This document shows, one piece after another, positions 34,248 through 43,780 of a DNA stretch of 64,000 bases. Within the stretch, counting starts at the first letter, position 1. Each line of letters begins with the position of its first letter. The notes under the pieces are model-generated. The model had not been told where the DNA came from, searched no databases, and worked only from the letters and a program-made list of their open reading frames with translations. The stretch is from Alistipes sp. CAG:435. GTDB lineage: Bacteria; Bacteroidota; Bacteroidia; Bacteroidales; UBA932. The position numbers and the translations under genes were made by a program. The stretch is from the NCBI GenBank assembly GCA_000433355.1, contig FR893109.1, positions 1-64,000 on the forward strand, in the 5' to 3' direction.

Positions 34248-36353
34248 CTATTTTCCGAATAGTTCCTCGTAGCCAGGGTTCTGCGTCAGGGCAGGGTTCA
34301 TGTTGATCTCATGGGTAGGGACCTGATCCAGATAGTAGGTGTCAAGCCATCCCTTGCCGACTGACAACGGGCCGTGCTTCGTGTAGATCCAGCCGCTTCC
34401 GGCCTCGTTGCCATAGGCTTCCGAATAGCCCTTCTCACGGATCTCATTGTAATTGACGAACTGTCCGGTGTACTTTCCTGTGCCATAAGGGACGTTTGCG
34501 GAGGTGATCCATGCGCCGCAAGGTTGCCTGTTCACATAGTACGGAGCCTTGTGCCATCTCTTGATGTCATAGAAACTGAAACCTTGTCCCATCAACTCGA
34601 CCATCCTTTCGCGCCTGATCTCCCAAAGGACAGGCGGAACCTCATAGTTGGTTTTGGTGTCGTCGTAGCCACGGGTCCATGAAGCCGTACCCTTGTCACG
34701 ATCCGGATCGAAATCAGCCGTGATCTCAGCCACGACCATCCTTGCGACTTCCGCACGGTCACGGAGCAGGTTGATTGTCCTGTCGGCGACACCCTGGTCA
34801 AAGCGGTTAAGCTCAAAAGCGGCCTCCGCATAGTTCAGAAGGACTTCCTCGATCGTGAAGATCGGTTTGTCAGATGTCTGGAAATAGTCGTTGCTGCCGA
34901 CTTCCCAGCTCGTGTAGTGCTTCCAAAAGAAATAACCGGTCCAGCAGCGCATGTAGTTGTCCATCTGGATCCCGGAGCCTGTGATGTTAGGCGCGCTGTG
35001 AGACATCGAGCCACCCCAGTTATGCCCTGGGAGTCTTTTGCAACCTATTGATTCATCACCTGTTCCGTTCTCACAGAACACATTCGGGCCGAAATAGTCG
35101 ATGTACTCACGGAACTTTTTCTCATATTCCCCAGTGATGGTGAAGTTGCCGAGCCCCTGCAGTGTCTCACCGGCCTTCCAGAATGTCCATTTCTTGAATG
35201 TGGTCACATTGTCTGCGTTCGGGTTATTTCCGGTGACTTTGGCCTGTGCCGGTGGCTGGAAGTTGATGTGCAGGCGAGGATCACGGTCTGAATAATAGTC
35301 CCAAAGATCTTTTCCTTCGCCGCCCTTGAATCCTGAAGACGGGTTGCCTATCGGCTTGCCGTTCTTCATGAGGAACATGTCAACCGTCTGCTGCGGAGCG
35401 TCGGCACGATGCGCTTCAACGTGAACCAAATCACTGAAGCGATGCATCAATATTCCAGTGTAATACTGTTTGAACATGATGATGCCCGGCTTGCCGGTAA
35501 GGTCTTCGGAAGTCATGACCTCGTCGTAGCCGGCGGCAGGGTACTTGTTGATCCCGCTGCCATAGTACAGCGAAGGATACTTATCCATAAGTTCCTGAGA
35601 GACGGCAAGACACTTCTCCAGATACTGCTGATAAGGCTCATTCAGCCCGTGGTATTTGGCCCATGTGGCCTCACGAAGCAGGAAGCGGCTCAAGGCGGCC
35701 TTTATGGCGTCAGCGGTCAGAGCGTTGTCTCCGTCCTTGGAGGAGTCACCGATGTTCGCGGCGGCATATTCAAGCCTCGCCACAATGCTGTCGGCCACTT
35801 CCGCGCGAGGGGTGCGAGGCATGTAGGCCTCCTCCGACTCATCGTTCAGGACCATGTTCACCCAAGGGATGTCACCGTACCTGGAAATGAGTTCCATATA
35901 CCACCATGCATGGAAGAAGTAACCTACAGAACGCCAATGGCGCTGCTCAGTCTCGGTCAGCACTCCGTCGCCAAGATGGCTGAGCATGATGTTGATGCTT
36001 CGAATCCAACCGAAGCTCCACGATCCGTGGGTGTTTCTCGTTGTGATCGTCTGGTACCCGTAAGGGTTGAACGAGTTGTCCCTCGTTGTCATTATCCCGG
36101 AATAGTAGTCACTGCTCCACTGGCCACCCCAATAATAAGAACCTCCGGAGAAGTTTGTCATGATGTTGCCGTCCGTGAACAACGAGTAGCAAGGATTCAT
36201 GTAGGCCTTGAAATTATCGTAAGTCTGGAAAGCGTTCTTCTCCGTGAGACTTGTGACTGGAAGCTTCTCAAGAAAATCATCGTTGCAACTTGAGAATACA
36301 CCGGAGACGGTGGCTATGATTGCTGCTGCAATAACGTATGCTTTATTTCTCAT
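34248..36353 (-). CDS. SusD/RagB-family glycan-binding lipoprotein
   Basis: Surface lipoprotein that caps the SusC transporter and holds the glycan. 701 residues, long for the family (usually 500-650). The signal ends VFSSC (Cys22), then NDDFLEKLPVTSLTEKNAF, the typical SusD start. TPR-like helices follow (TIEEVLLNYAEAAFELNR) and the C-terminal RRERMVELMGQGFSFYDIKRWH is characteristic. It starts 12 nt after the susC stop, so the two form one unit. Confidence 0.92.
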   Translation of the reverse strand: MRNKAYVIAAAIIATVSGVFSSCNDDFLEKLPVTSLTEKNAFQTYDNFKAYMNPCYSLFTDGNIMTNFSGGSYYWGGQWSSDYYSGIMTTRDNSFNPYGYQTITTRNTHGSWSFGWIRSINIMLSHLGDGVLTETEQRHWRSVGYFFHAWWYMELISRYGDIPWVNMVLNDESEEAYMPRTPRAEVADSIVARLEYAAANIGDSSKDGDNALTADAIKAALSRFLLREATWAKYHGLNEPYQQYLEKCLAVSQELMDKYPSLYYGSGINKYPAAGYDEVMTSEDLTGKPGIIMFKQYYTGILMHRFSDLVHVEAHRADAPQQTVDMFLMKNGKPIGNPSSGFKGGEGKDLWDYYSDRDPRLHINFQPPAQAKVTGNNPNADNVTTFKKWTFWKAGETLQGLGNFTITGEYEKKFREYIDYFGPNVFCENGTGDESIGCKRLPGHNWGGSMSHSAPNITGSGIQMDNYMRCWTGYFFWKHYTSWEVGSNDYFQTSDKPIFTIEEVLLNYAEAAFELNRFDQGVADRTINLLRDRAEVARMVVAEITADFDPDRDKGTASWTRGYDDTKTNYEVPPVLWEIRRERMVELMGQGFSFYDIKRWHKAPYYVNRQPCGAWITSANVPYGTGKYTGQFVNYNEIREKGYSEAYGNEAGSGWIYTKHGPLSVGKGWLDTYYLDQVPTHEINMNPALTQNPGYEELFGK

Positions 36354-36365
36354 AATTCTTGATCA

Positions 36366-39300
36366 TTAGAATGTTATGCTTGCTCCGACAGACCATGTGC
36401 GGTAGAATGGATAAGACCACGAAAGACTTTCCGGGTCATAGCCCTTTGGCAAGGAAGTGAAAGTGGCGAGATTCTCCACACTCACATACAGGCGAAGCTG
36501 GTCCAAAGCCACCTTGCGAAGCAATGATGACGGGAATGAATATGACAGAGTGACATTCTTCACACGCAGATAGGCGGCGTTCTGAATATATTTGTCGCTC
36601 ACCCTCGCGTTCGAACCGGCGTTGCCATCCTGACCATAGACCCTGAACAGTTTGGCGTCAGGATTCTTCGCCACCATGTAGTCCGGGCTCTGAGGGTCGT
36701 AGCTGACCGCTGACCAATAGTCTGTCTGGTTGTAGTACAACGGCCAGAAAACTCCGTCCGCGCCGGCCGCTCCGAACGGGAACAGGGCGGCTCCGCCCAG
36801 CCAATAGTCACGTTTGCCGACTCCCTGAAGGAGAACATTCAGATCAAGCCCCTTCCATGAGACTCCAAGATTGCCGCCGAACTGGTAACGGGAAGTGCTG
36901 TTTCCGATGATTTCCCTGTCGCCAGGATTCTCAAGGGTCGAGCCACCGGCGTCGATCACACCGTTACCGTCCAGATCCTTGAACTTCACGTCACCAGGCT
37001 GCACTGAATAACCGCTGACTGACACGACGCCTTCCTTGAGCACCCAAGTGCCGACCTTGGCCTTTTCCATGTCAAAGTCATCGATGGAATAATAGCCGTC
37101 AGCCCTGTAGCCATAAATGGAGTTCAATGCTTTTCCAACATAATAGTTGTCTATGGAGCCTGAAAGATTATTGAATTTTGTGATTTTGGACTTATGGTCA
37201 TAGACATTGAGATTCAGGTGGTACCCCAAATCTCCGATTTGGTCGCGCCATCCGACGGACAGTTCCCATCCGTCAGTCCGCATGTCAGCGATGTTCTGCA
37301 GAGGAGCGCTCGCTCCGACAAGGGCAGGAAGCTCGGCTCCGGCCGCAAGCATTCCCTTGGTGTCGCGCCTGTACCAGTCAAACGTGGCTGAGAGCCTGTC
37401 ATTGAAGGCCGAGAAATCAAAACCGAAGTCGAGGGTCGTGACCGTCTCCCAAGTGTAGTTGGCGCGGATCAGGCCAGGTGTGGAGATGTAGATTGTCTTA
37501 TCGTTGTTGTCAAGCCAGTAGGTTCCTTCGTTGATGCCCATGGAAGCGACGAAGCCGTACGGATTGATGTTCTGGTTACCGATGGAGCCATAGGAAGCCC
37601 TGAGTTTGAACTCATTAAGCCAGTTGTCAGCCCAGTCCATGAACTTCTCCTTGCCAAGGCGCCAGCCGACAGAAACGGAAGGGAAAAGGCCGAAACGGTT
37701 TTCCTTAGGGAATTTTGACGAACCGTCATAGCGGGCATTCACTGTCAGAAGATACCGGTCAGCATAGTTGTATGTCAGACGGGCGAACATACCTCTGATG
37801 GAATATTCAGAGTAATTGTCGCTGATGTTCTTGATTCCTGTACCACCGCCGAAGGACGGAACCGTCGGCACGGACTGGCCTTCGATCGATGCGTTCACAC
37901 CGGAATAGTCGTAGCTTTCCTGATTGAAACCGACCATCGCGGTCATCGCATGCTTGCCAAGACTCAACTTGTAGTTGGTGTAGAGGTTCAAGGCGTTGTA
38001 CTTGGCTGTGTACGAGTTGATCGTGTACAGATCCCTGGTAGGATCGGTAGGAGTGGTCTTGACCGCCAGCTGCACATCCGCGTAACGGAGGATGCCTGAG
38101 TAATTGCGGTACTTGTAGGAGTTCTGGTTATAAGTGTACTCGGCTATGATCTCCCAACCCTTCAAAGGACGGATGATCGTCTTGGATTGGATGCGAGGCA
38201 TCGAGTTGGTGGTTGTGTAGGTCGGAGAGACAAGATAGGAATTCTTAGGAGAATCCATGATCAGATCCTCGCTTGTCCCAAGGATCTCCTTTGGCATGTA
38301 ACCCTCAGGATACCAGTTGATAAGCCTTGTCGCATACGGATCACGGATGTTATTGGAGAGAGCCGTTCTCTTTATGTCCGTGTAGTACATTGTAAGTTCC
38401 TGGGTCAACCATTTCGTGACATCACCGGAGACGAATGACGAGATGGCTTTTCTCAGGTACTTGTCCTTGTCCGTGATCATCGGTCCGTTCTCGTAGCCGT
38501 AGTTACCGGACACCCTGAAACGAAGTCTGTCGGTTCCGCCGGTGACAGAGACCGCATGGTTGGAAAGGAAGCCTGTGCCAAGCGCGTTGCCTGCCACATC
38601 TCCTTCCTTAAGATAATAGACACTGCCGTCCTCAGCCTTGTAGATACCATTGTCATACACTCCGCTGAGCGTACCGGCCTCGTACTGGGAAAGCAGGTTC
38701 TTCCACTCGCTTATCTGTCCGTTTCCCGCCCAGTACTGGGACGAGAATCCGGCCTCCTCGTAAGCGGAGATGTAATCCGAAAGCGATGCCTGCACCGGCC
38801 TTGTCAACGTGTTCTCCCAACCCTGACTGAAACTGTAGTTGAGTTTGAACGTGGCGTCGCTCTTCGGACGTTTGGTCGTGACGAGTATGACACCACCCGC
38901 GGCTCTGGCTCCATAGATGGCCGAGGAAGCCGCGTCCTTGAGAACCGAGACGCTTTCGATGTCATCCGGATTCAGGCTGTTGATGTCACCCTCAACGTTG
39001 TCGATGAGGACCAGAGGCGAGCCTCCGTTGATGGACAAAGTGCCTCGGATGTTGAAACTTTTCGCCTGTCCAGGAGATGACGAGCCCGAAACCATCAATC
39101 CAGGCATGGCTCCCTGCAAGGCGGCCGAGGCACTGACAAGAGGTCTGTCGCCCAGCACATCCTCCATCTTCACCTGGGAGACGGCGCCTGTCAAATCCAC
39201 CTTCCTCTGGGTGGCGAAACCCACTACTACGACATCCTCCAATTTCTGGAGGTCCGCTTCCAAGGCTATCTCAAGCGATGCCTGTCCGTTCCAATTGATT

Positions 39301-39563
39301 TCCTGCGACAGGTAGCCGATGCAGGAAACTTGTAGAATGTCTTTGTCCTTGACATTCAACGAAAACTTTCCGTCGATGTCGGAAGTTGTCCCGTTCAATG
39401 TTCCTTTGACAATGATGGAGACTCCGGGCACCGGGCCCTGCGTGTCTGTGACGACACCTGTCACCGTTGTGTTTCTCTGTCCTTGTGCAGTGAACGCCAT
39501 AAGGGCAAGCAGCAAAGTCAGGACACAATGAATGATTCTGTTCTGATTTGTTTTAGAAAACAT
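36366..39563 (-). CDS. SusC/RagA-family TonB-dependent outer-membrane transporter
   Basis: A 1065-residue TonB-dependent importer for oligosaccharides. Signal peptide (about 1-30, ending FTAQGQ). A carboxypeptidase-D-like domain (VTGVVTDTQGPVPGVSIIVKG, about 33-115) precedes a plug with the SusC pattern (VVGFATQRKVDLTGAVSQV; INSLNPDDIESVSVLKDAASSAIYG). The barrel ends in GASITF. It has no N-terminal STN domain, so control by a FecR/ECF pair is not indicated. The start at 39563 follows a 286-bp divergent region with the fucosidase. Confidence 0.93.
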   Translation of the reverse strand: MFSKTNQNRIIHCVLTLLLALMAFTAQGQRNTTVTGVVTDTQGPVPGVSIIVKGTLNGTTSDIDGKFSLNVKDKDILQVSCIGYLSQEINWNGQASLEIALEADLQKLEDVVVVGFATQRKVDLTGAVSQVKMEDVLGDRPLVSASAALQGAMPGLMVSGSSSPGQAKSFNIRGTLSINGGSPLVLIDNVEGDINSLNPDDIESVSVLKDAASSAIYGARAAGGVILVTTKRPKSDATFKLNYSFSQGWENTLTRPVQASLSDYISAYEEAGFSSQYWAGNGQISEWKNLLSQYEAGTLSGVYDNGIYKAEDGSVYYLKEGDVAGNALGTGFLSNHAVSVTGGTDRLRFRVSGNYGYENGPMITDKDKYLRKAISSFVSGDVTKWLTQELTMYYTDIKRTALSNNIRDPYATRLINWYPEGYMPKEILGTSEDLIMDSPKNSYLVSPTYTTTNSMPRIQSKTIIRPLKGWEIIAEYTYNQNSYKYRNYSGILRYADVQLAVKTTPTDPTRDLYTINSYTAKYNALNLYTNYKLSLGKHAMTAMVGFNQESYDYSGVNASIEGQSVPTVPSFGGGTGIKNISDNYSEYSIRGMFARLTYNYADRYLLTVNARYDGSSKFPKENRFGLFPSVSVGWRLGKEKFMDWADNWLNEFKLRASYGSIGNQNINPYGFVASMGINEGTYWLDNNDKTIYISTPGLIRANYTWETVTTLDFGFDFSAFNDRLSATFDWYRRDTKGMLAAGAELPALVGASAPLQNIADMRTDGWELSVGWRDQIGDLGYHLNLNVYDHKSKITKFNNLSGSIDNYYVGKALNSIYGYRADGYYSIDDFDMEKAKVGTWVLKEGVVSVSGYSVQPGDVKFKDLDGNGVIDAGGSTLENPGDREIIGNSTSRYQFGGNLGVSWKGLDLNVLLQGVGKRDYWLGGAALFPFGAAGADGVFWPLYYNQTDYWSAVSYDPQSPDYMVAKNPDAKLFRVYGQDGNAGSNARVSDKYIQNAAYLRVKNVTLSYSFPSSLLRKVALDQLRLYVSVENLATFTSLPKGYDPESLSWSYPFYRTWSVGASITF

Positions 39564-39787
39564 TAGGTAAGTAATTATTAAGTGATATTGAAAAAACAAG
39601 TTGCATCAATCGATAAAACTGATAATAAGGAATCCTTTGAATATTAACTTATTATTATTTTGAAATGATGCAGGTTATTATTTACACCTTAATAAGATTG
39701 AACAATTCTGTCCAAGCAAAGGTTCTATAGGTGTTTCTATAGATGATGACGGTCGTGTGTTCCATGCGGCTATCATTATGTGGCTAT

Positions 39788-39824
39788 TTTGGTGCAAAGA
39801 TAACACAAACTTGTTAACTTTGCA
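39788..39824 (+). promoter_or_regulatory. Fucosidase promoter with symmetric element
   Basis: An exact -7 box TAACTTTG at 39815-39822 lies 28 nt before the GH29 start, with TTTG at 39788-39791 (23-nt spacer, long). The -7 box is the right arm of a 12-bp inverted repeat (39793-39804 and 39813-39824, 11 of 12 matching, 8-nt gap) whose left arm gives TATCTTTG on the minus strand. The rest of 39564-39849 is AT-rich; I see no other feature. Confidence 0.55.
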
Positions 39825-39849
39825 TGATTTCAGGAAAAAAATTACATCA

Positions 39850-41664
39850 ATGAAACATTTAATCACCTCTATTCTCATGCTCTTGTCCGCAGGGATGGTC
39901 TGCGCCCAAAACAGTCAGGAATATTCCGTGAAACATCTTGTGTTCCCTGAAGGTTGCCCGCATCAGGACAAGATAAGCCTTGCCGCCAGGCTTGTCCCGA
40001 CCCAAGAGCAGCTTGATTGGCAGAATCTGGAAATGACCGCTTTCCTCCATTTCGGAATGAACACCTTCACCGGACGCGAGTGGGGTGACGGCAAGGAAAG
40101 TCCATCCCTGTTCGCTCCTACGGACCTTGATGCCGAACAATGGATCCGAACCCTCAGCCAAGCCGGATTCAAAATGGCGATCCTGACGGCAAAACACCAC
40201 GATGGATTCTGCCTCTGGCCGACCAAGACCACCCTTCATTCTGTCGCTTCATCCCCTTGGAAAGATGGTAAAGGTGATGTGGTGCGTGAAGTACGGAATG
40301 CCTGCGCTAAATACGGGATGAAATTCGGAGTCTATCTTTCTCCTTGGGACCGCAACGCCCCTTGCTACGGAGACTCACCAGCCTATAACAAATTCTTCAT
40401 CGCCCAGCTCACGGAACTGCTCACCGACTATGGAGAGGTTGACGAGGTGTGGTTTGACGGAGCCAACGGTGAGGGGCCGAACGGAAAAATCCAGGTCTAT
40501 GACTGGGATTCCATCCTTCGTGTCATCCACTCCCTGCAGCCGCATGCCGTGACAGCCATCATGGGTGACGACGTGCGTTGGGTCGGCAACGAAAGCGGCA
40601 TGGGACGCGAGACCGAGTGGAGCGCCACGGTGCTCACCCCAAAAGCATACGCCCAGGCTGATGACAACAACGGGCGGTTGGGAATCACCAACTTGTCCAA
40701 GGATCTAGGCAGCAGGAATATGATCGAAAAGGCTACCGAGATGTTCTGGTATCCATCCGAAGTGGATGTCTCCATCCGCCCAGGATGGTTCCACACAGCC
40801 GACCAAGATGAGAAGGTAAAAAGTCTCAAGACACTGGTGGACATATATTTCCAGTCAGTTGGCCGCAACTCTGTGCTGCTGCTCAATGTTCCCCCGGACA
40901 AAAGAGGACATATTCACGAAGCAGACTCGGTGAGACTTCAAGAACTGTCTGACTACCTGAAACGCACGTTCAGCGATGACCGGGTGCGGAAAGGGAGCCT
41001 CCTGTGGAATGCTGTCCAAGGGGAGGAACGTGTTTACAAACTGAAAAAAGGTTCGCGCGTGAATGTCGTGATGCTTCAGGAGGACATCAAGCGTGGGCAA
41101 AGGGTAGAGTCATTCGTTGTGGAAGGATTGGAGAATACTGGCTGGAAAGTTCTTTGCGAAGGAACGACGATCGGACACAAGCGTCTTGTACGTTTTGAGG
41201 AATCAGATCTCAAAGCCATCAAGGTACGCATCACAGGTTCCAGAGCTGAAGTTCATCTGAGCAGAGTCGGTGTTTTCCATGCCCCGGCCATCGCGGACAA
41301 GGCAACCGGCGCTGATTGGAACGACATTCCGAGAGAAGAGTGGACTGTCGATAACGATCATCCGCTGGTCTTGAATCTCGGCAGGAAAGCTGCGTTGACC
41401 GCATTCACATATGCGCCTCTTGAAAGCAGGGCAGGAGAAGAAATGGCATTCCGCTTTAGTTTTTCGGCAAGTGATGATGGCGACAAGTGGCACACAATCA
41501 TAAAAGAAGGAGAGTTCAGCAACATCATGCACAATCCGGTTCCAATGAGAATATCTTTCAATTCCACGATTGAATGCCGCTTCATACGCATCGAGACCTC
41601 GGCGTTGGACGGCAAGCCAGCGAAGATCTTACCGGAAGAGATCGGTGTCACTCTGAGTCAGTAA
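39850..41664 (+). CDS. Alpha-L-fucosidase, GH29
   Basis: Retaining hydrolase releasing terminal L-fucose. The 604-residue secreted protein has signal MKHLITSILMLLSAGMVCAQ. The GH29 barrel follows (AFLHFGMNTFTGREWGDG at about 64-81; TAKHHDGFCLWPT at 113-125). The catalytic nucleophile is probably D203 in DEVWFDGANG. A C-terminal F5/8-type carbohydrate-binding domain (about 485-600, ALTAFTYAPLE..CRFIRIET) is likely. It stands divergent from susC with the sulfatase nearby, forming a small glycan-use locus. Confidence 0.93.
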   Translation: MKHLITSILMLLSAGMVCAQNSQEYSVKHLVFPEGCPHQDKISLAARLVPTQEQLDWQNLEMTAFLHFGMNTFTGREWGDGKESPSLFAPTDLDAEQWIRTLSQAGFKMAILTAKHHDGFCLWPTKTTLHSVASSPWKDGKGDVVREVRNACAKYGMKFGVYLSPWDRNAPCYGDSPAYNKFFIAQLTELLTDYGEVDEVWFDGANGEGPNGKIQVYDWDSILRVIHSLQPHAVTAIMGDDVRWVGNESGMGRETEWSATVLTPKAYAQADDNNGRLGITNLSKDLGSRNMIEKATEMFWYPSEVDVSIRPGWFHTADQDEKVKSLKTLVDIYFQSVGRNSVLLLNVPPDKRGHIHEADSVRLQELSDYLKRTFSDDRVRKGSLLWNAVQGEERVYKLKKGSRVNVVMLQEDIKRGQRVESFVVEGLENTGWKVLCEGTTIGHKRLVRFEESDLKAIKVRITGSRAEVHLSRVGVFHAPAIADKATGADWNDIPREEWTVDNDHPLVLNLGRKAALTAFTYAPLESRAGEEMAFRFSFSASDDGDKWHTIIKEGEFSNIMHNPVPMRISFNSTIECRFIRIETSALDGKPAKILPEEIGVTLSQ

Positions 41665-41714
41665 CTTCGGCAGGTTACAGGATCCGCCCGATGATAGGTT
41701 TGATAAAAGTCAAC

Positions 41715-43220
41715 ATGAGAACAAAATACTTGATATTCAAGAAAATCGTAACTCTCTTCTTTGCCATCCCAGCCACCGAGGCACTAGTTCACGGAGCAGA
41801 GATCGATCACGGTGGATGGTACGTGGAGATGGCCGGAATGGGTTCCACGAAGAGGGCACTGCCGTTCTGGAGCCACACCAACAAAGGAGGAGTCTATCCC
41901 GAGACCTGCGGAGGACTTTTTAGAGGAGGTGTAAACGGAACAAGCTACGGCAAAAACACTTTCCGGCTGGACTGGGGAATCGGGCTTGCCGGTTATGCCG
42001 CCGCCGAGGGGAATGCGGAGGTGCATAACAGCGACGGAAGCAGCACAAGAGGCATGGTTCAGGAACTCTATGTCGGCACCGGCTGGAAGAAACTGAATCT
42101 TGATCTTGGAATTCGTCGGCGCGCGACAGATTTCGGAGGACTTTCTGTGACCGGAGGAAATTTCGTGCTTACAGACAACGCCCAGAGTTTTCCCGGATAC
42201 CGTCTGCATTCCGATTGGATCAAGATACCTTTCACCAAGGGCATCCTTTCCGCAAGATTCGACTTCGGGGATTATGGGCTTTGGGACAACAGGTACGTAA
42301 AACACACTCTGCTCCACAACCAGGCCCTACACTTCAAGGTGAACATCAGCAAGAGGATCTCTTTCACAGGAGGATTGGACCTTTGGACACAATGGGGCGG
42401 AACATCGCCGGTCTATGGCAAACAGCCCCAGAAATTTTCCGACTATCTGAAGATCATGGTCGCCGCAAGCGGAGGGGAAGGAGCGACAAAAAGCGACCGG
42501 ATCAACGCGCTCGGCAATCACCTTGGACGCGAACTTCTAAGGTTGGATCTGGATCAGGACAGATGGCGTCTGGCATTCCAGCACGACAGGCCGTTCGAGG
42601 ATGGTTCCGGGGTCGGGTTCCAGAACTTTCCCGACGCCGTGAACACCCTTCATCTCTCATTCAAGAACAAGGACAAATGGGTCAGTGACTTGCTTTTGGA
42701 ATTCATCTACACGAAGTGGCAGTCGGGGACGCGGCATGATAGGCCGGCCACGGAAGAGGAACTGAAAAGAAATCCTGACAAGAAGGTTTACATCGTAGGT
42801 GGTTGCGACAATTATTTCAACAATGGTGAATATCAGTCCGCATGGACTTACAATGGGCGTTCGATAGGGCTTCCTCTTTTCACTCTTACCCCTAAGGATG
42901 AGAACGGAATCACCAAGGGAGTGTCCAACAACAGAATCATCGCGTGGAATGTCGGTCTGGGAGGAAAATTATTCAGAAAAGTACCCTACTTATTGAAAGT
43001 TACATACAGTAAGAATTTCGGAAAGTACAGCCAATCAGACCCGTTCTATAATTCGGTTCCAAGGCAGGTTTCAGGAGCATTGGAGCTCACGTTGCCTAAA
43101 CGCGTAATTGGAAACGCAACCCTTCTCAGCATCGGCCTTTACGCAGACAAAGGATCACTTTACCCTGACACCGCAGGAATAACTCTTCGTCTTGGTTGTG
43201 GCGGAACGCTCACTCACTGA
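41715..43220 (+). CDS. Capsule assembly Wzi-family outer-membrane barrel
   Basis: 501 residues with an N-terminal signal (about 1-29). It has a beta-barrel pattern with repeated short aromatic/Gly strands (FRLDWGIGLAGYAAAEGNAEV; LNLDLGIRRRATDFGGLS; LSARFDFGDYGLWDNRYV). This matches the Wzi-like family (Capsule_assembly_Wzi), outer-membrane lectins that hold surface polysaccharide. Start ATG at 41715 gives the best signal; 41691 is an alternative. Role in capsule attachment or glycan binding is by family only. The stop is followed at once by a 9-bp tandem repeat. Confidence 0.75.
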   Translation: MRTKYLIFKKIVTLFFAIPATEALVHGAEIDHGGWYVEMAGMGSTKRALPFWSHTNKGGVYPETCGGLFRGGVNGTSYGKNTFRLDWGIGLAGYAAAEGNAEVHNSDGSSTRGMVQELYVGTGWKKLNLDLGIRRRATDFGGLSVTGGNFVLTDNAQSFPGYRLHSDWIKIPFTKGILSARFDFGDYGLWDNRYVKHTLLHNQALHFKVNISKRISFTGGLDLWTQWGGTSPVYGKQPQKFSDYLKIMVAASGGEGATKSDRINALGNHLGRELLRLDLDQDRWRLAFQHDRPFEDGSGVGFQNFPDAVNTLHLSFKNKDKWVSDLLLEFIYTKWQSGTRHDRPATEEELKRNPDKKVYIVGGCDNYFNNGEYQSAWTYNGRSIGLPLFTLTPKDENGITKGVSNNRIIAWNVGLGGKLFRKVPYLLKVTYSKNFGKYSQSDPFYNSVPRQVSGALELTLPKRVIGNATLLSIGLYADKGSLYPDTAGITLRLGCGGTLTH

Positions 43221-43290
43221 CGCTGCCAACACTGCCAACGCTGCCAACGCTGTCAACGCTGTCAACGCTGTCAACGCTGACGCAGCCAAC
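43221..43290. repeat. 9-bp tandem repeat after the Wzi-like gene
   Basis: Six consecutive 9-bp units of the form GCTGCCAAC or GCTGTCAAC (43222-43275, one unit starting ACT), then a degenerate unit to 43290. It starts one base after the stop codon. Because 9 is a multiple of 3 it keeps an open frame (Asn-Ala-Xaa), but no start supports a gene. Confidence 0.85.
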
Positions 43291-43403
43291 CTGTGGAGGA
43301 TAAATCACTTAATACAAGGTAATTACAACACTCTACTCCCAATGGCATGGAGTACACCATATCATCTCATTAATAGTTAAGCCATTAGCCTCCATAGCCC
43401 CCC

Positions 43404-43513
43404 AGACTGTCTGAAAAAGTCTCGGCGAGAGCCGATAAGTCTGTACCCCCTATACAGGGGCGACAACGAATTTTCAATCCTCGGAGATGGTAATTATACT
43501 TTTAAGACAGTCT
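43404..43513. mobile_element. MITE-like element, 110 bp
   Basis: Terminal inverted repeats AGACTGTCTGAAAAAGT (43404-43420) and, read on the other strand, AGACTGTCTTAAAAGT (43513-43498). They differ by one substitution and one base of length. Both ends are flanked by C runs (CCCCCC left, CCCCC right) that could be a target duplication. Inside is a small hairpin CCCCT-ATAC-AGGGG. No ORF. No parent transposase is in the window. Confidence 0.5.
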
Positions 43514-43554
43514 CCCCCATCATCAAAAAAAGGGTTGAGTTGCACCAACAAAAG

Positions 43555-43581
43555 AGGACGAAAGCTATTAACTTCCGTCCT
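43555..43581 (-). terminator. tRNA-His terminator hairpin
   Basis: Minus strand AGGACGGAAG pairs with CTTTCGTCCT (one G-U) around a 7-nt loop, followed by CTTTTGTT. It begins 5 nt after the tRNA CCA. Confidence 0.7.
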
Positions 43582-43586
43582 TTCGT

Positions 43587-43663
43587 TGGGGTGCGATGTG
43601 GGGCTCGAACCCACGACACCCAGAACCACAATCTGGTGCTCTACCAACTGAACTAATCGCACC
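43587..43663 (-). tRNA. tRNA-His (GTG anticodon)
   Basis: Cloverleaf readable by eye: acceptor GTGCGAT/ATCGCAC plus the extra 5' G that marks tRNA-His. The D arm carries AGTTGGTAGAG, the anticodon loop TTGTGGT reads GTG, and the T loop is GGTTCGAGCC. CCA is encoded (43587-43589). Its presence is relevant to the His-codon attenuator of the his operon. Confidence 0.96.
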
Positions 43664-43676
43664 GTGTTAGAGATTG

Positions 43677-43706
43677 CAAAGTTACGAATATATTTGATAA
43701 ATGCAA
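43677..43706 (-). promoter_or_regulatory. tRNA-His promoter
   Basis: Minus strand TTG, 19 nt, TAACTTTG: exact consensus and spacing, 13 nt before the tRNA 5' end. Confidence 0.75.
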
Positions 43707-43780
43707 GCGTTTAATCAGAATATTTTCACAAAAGGTTACGAAACGGCACGGAAATCCAGTGTGTATTATTATCTTTGTGC

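Noticed and set aside
43221..43290. CRISPR array
   Set aside because: Units are 9 bp with no spacers; it is a simple tandem repeat.
43474..43662. 62-codon minus-strand ORF with VEHQIVVLGVVGSSPT
   Set aside because: It is the translation of the tRNA-His gene and its terminator, a well-known artefact.
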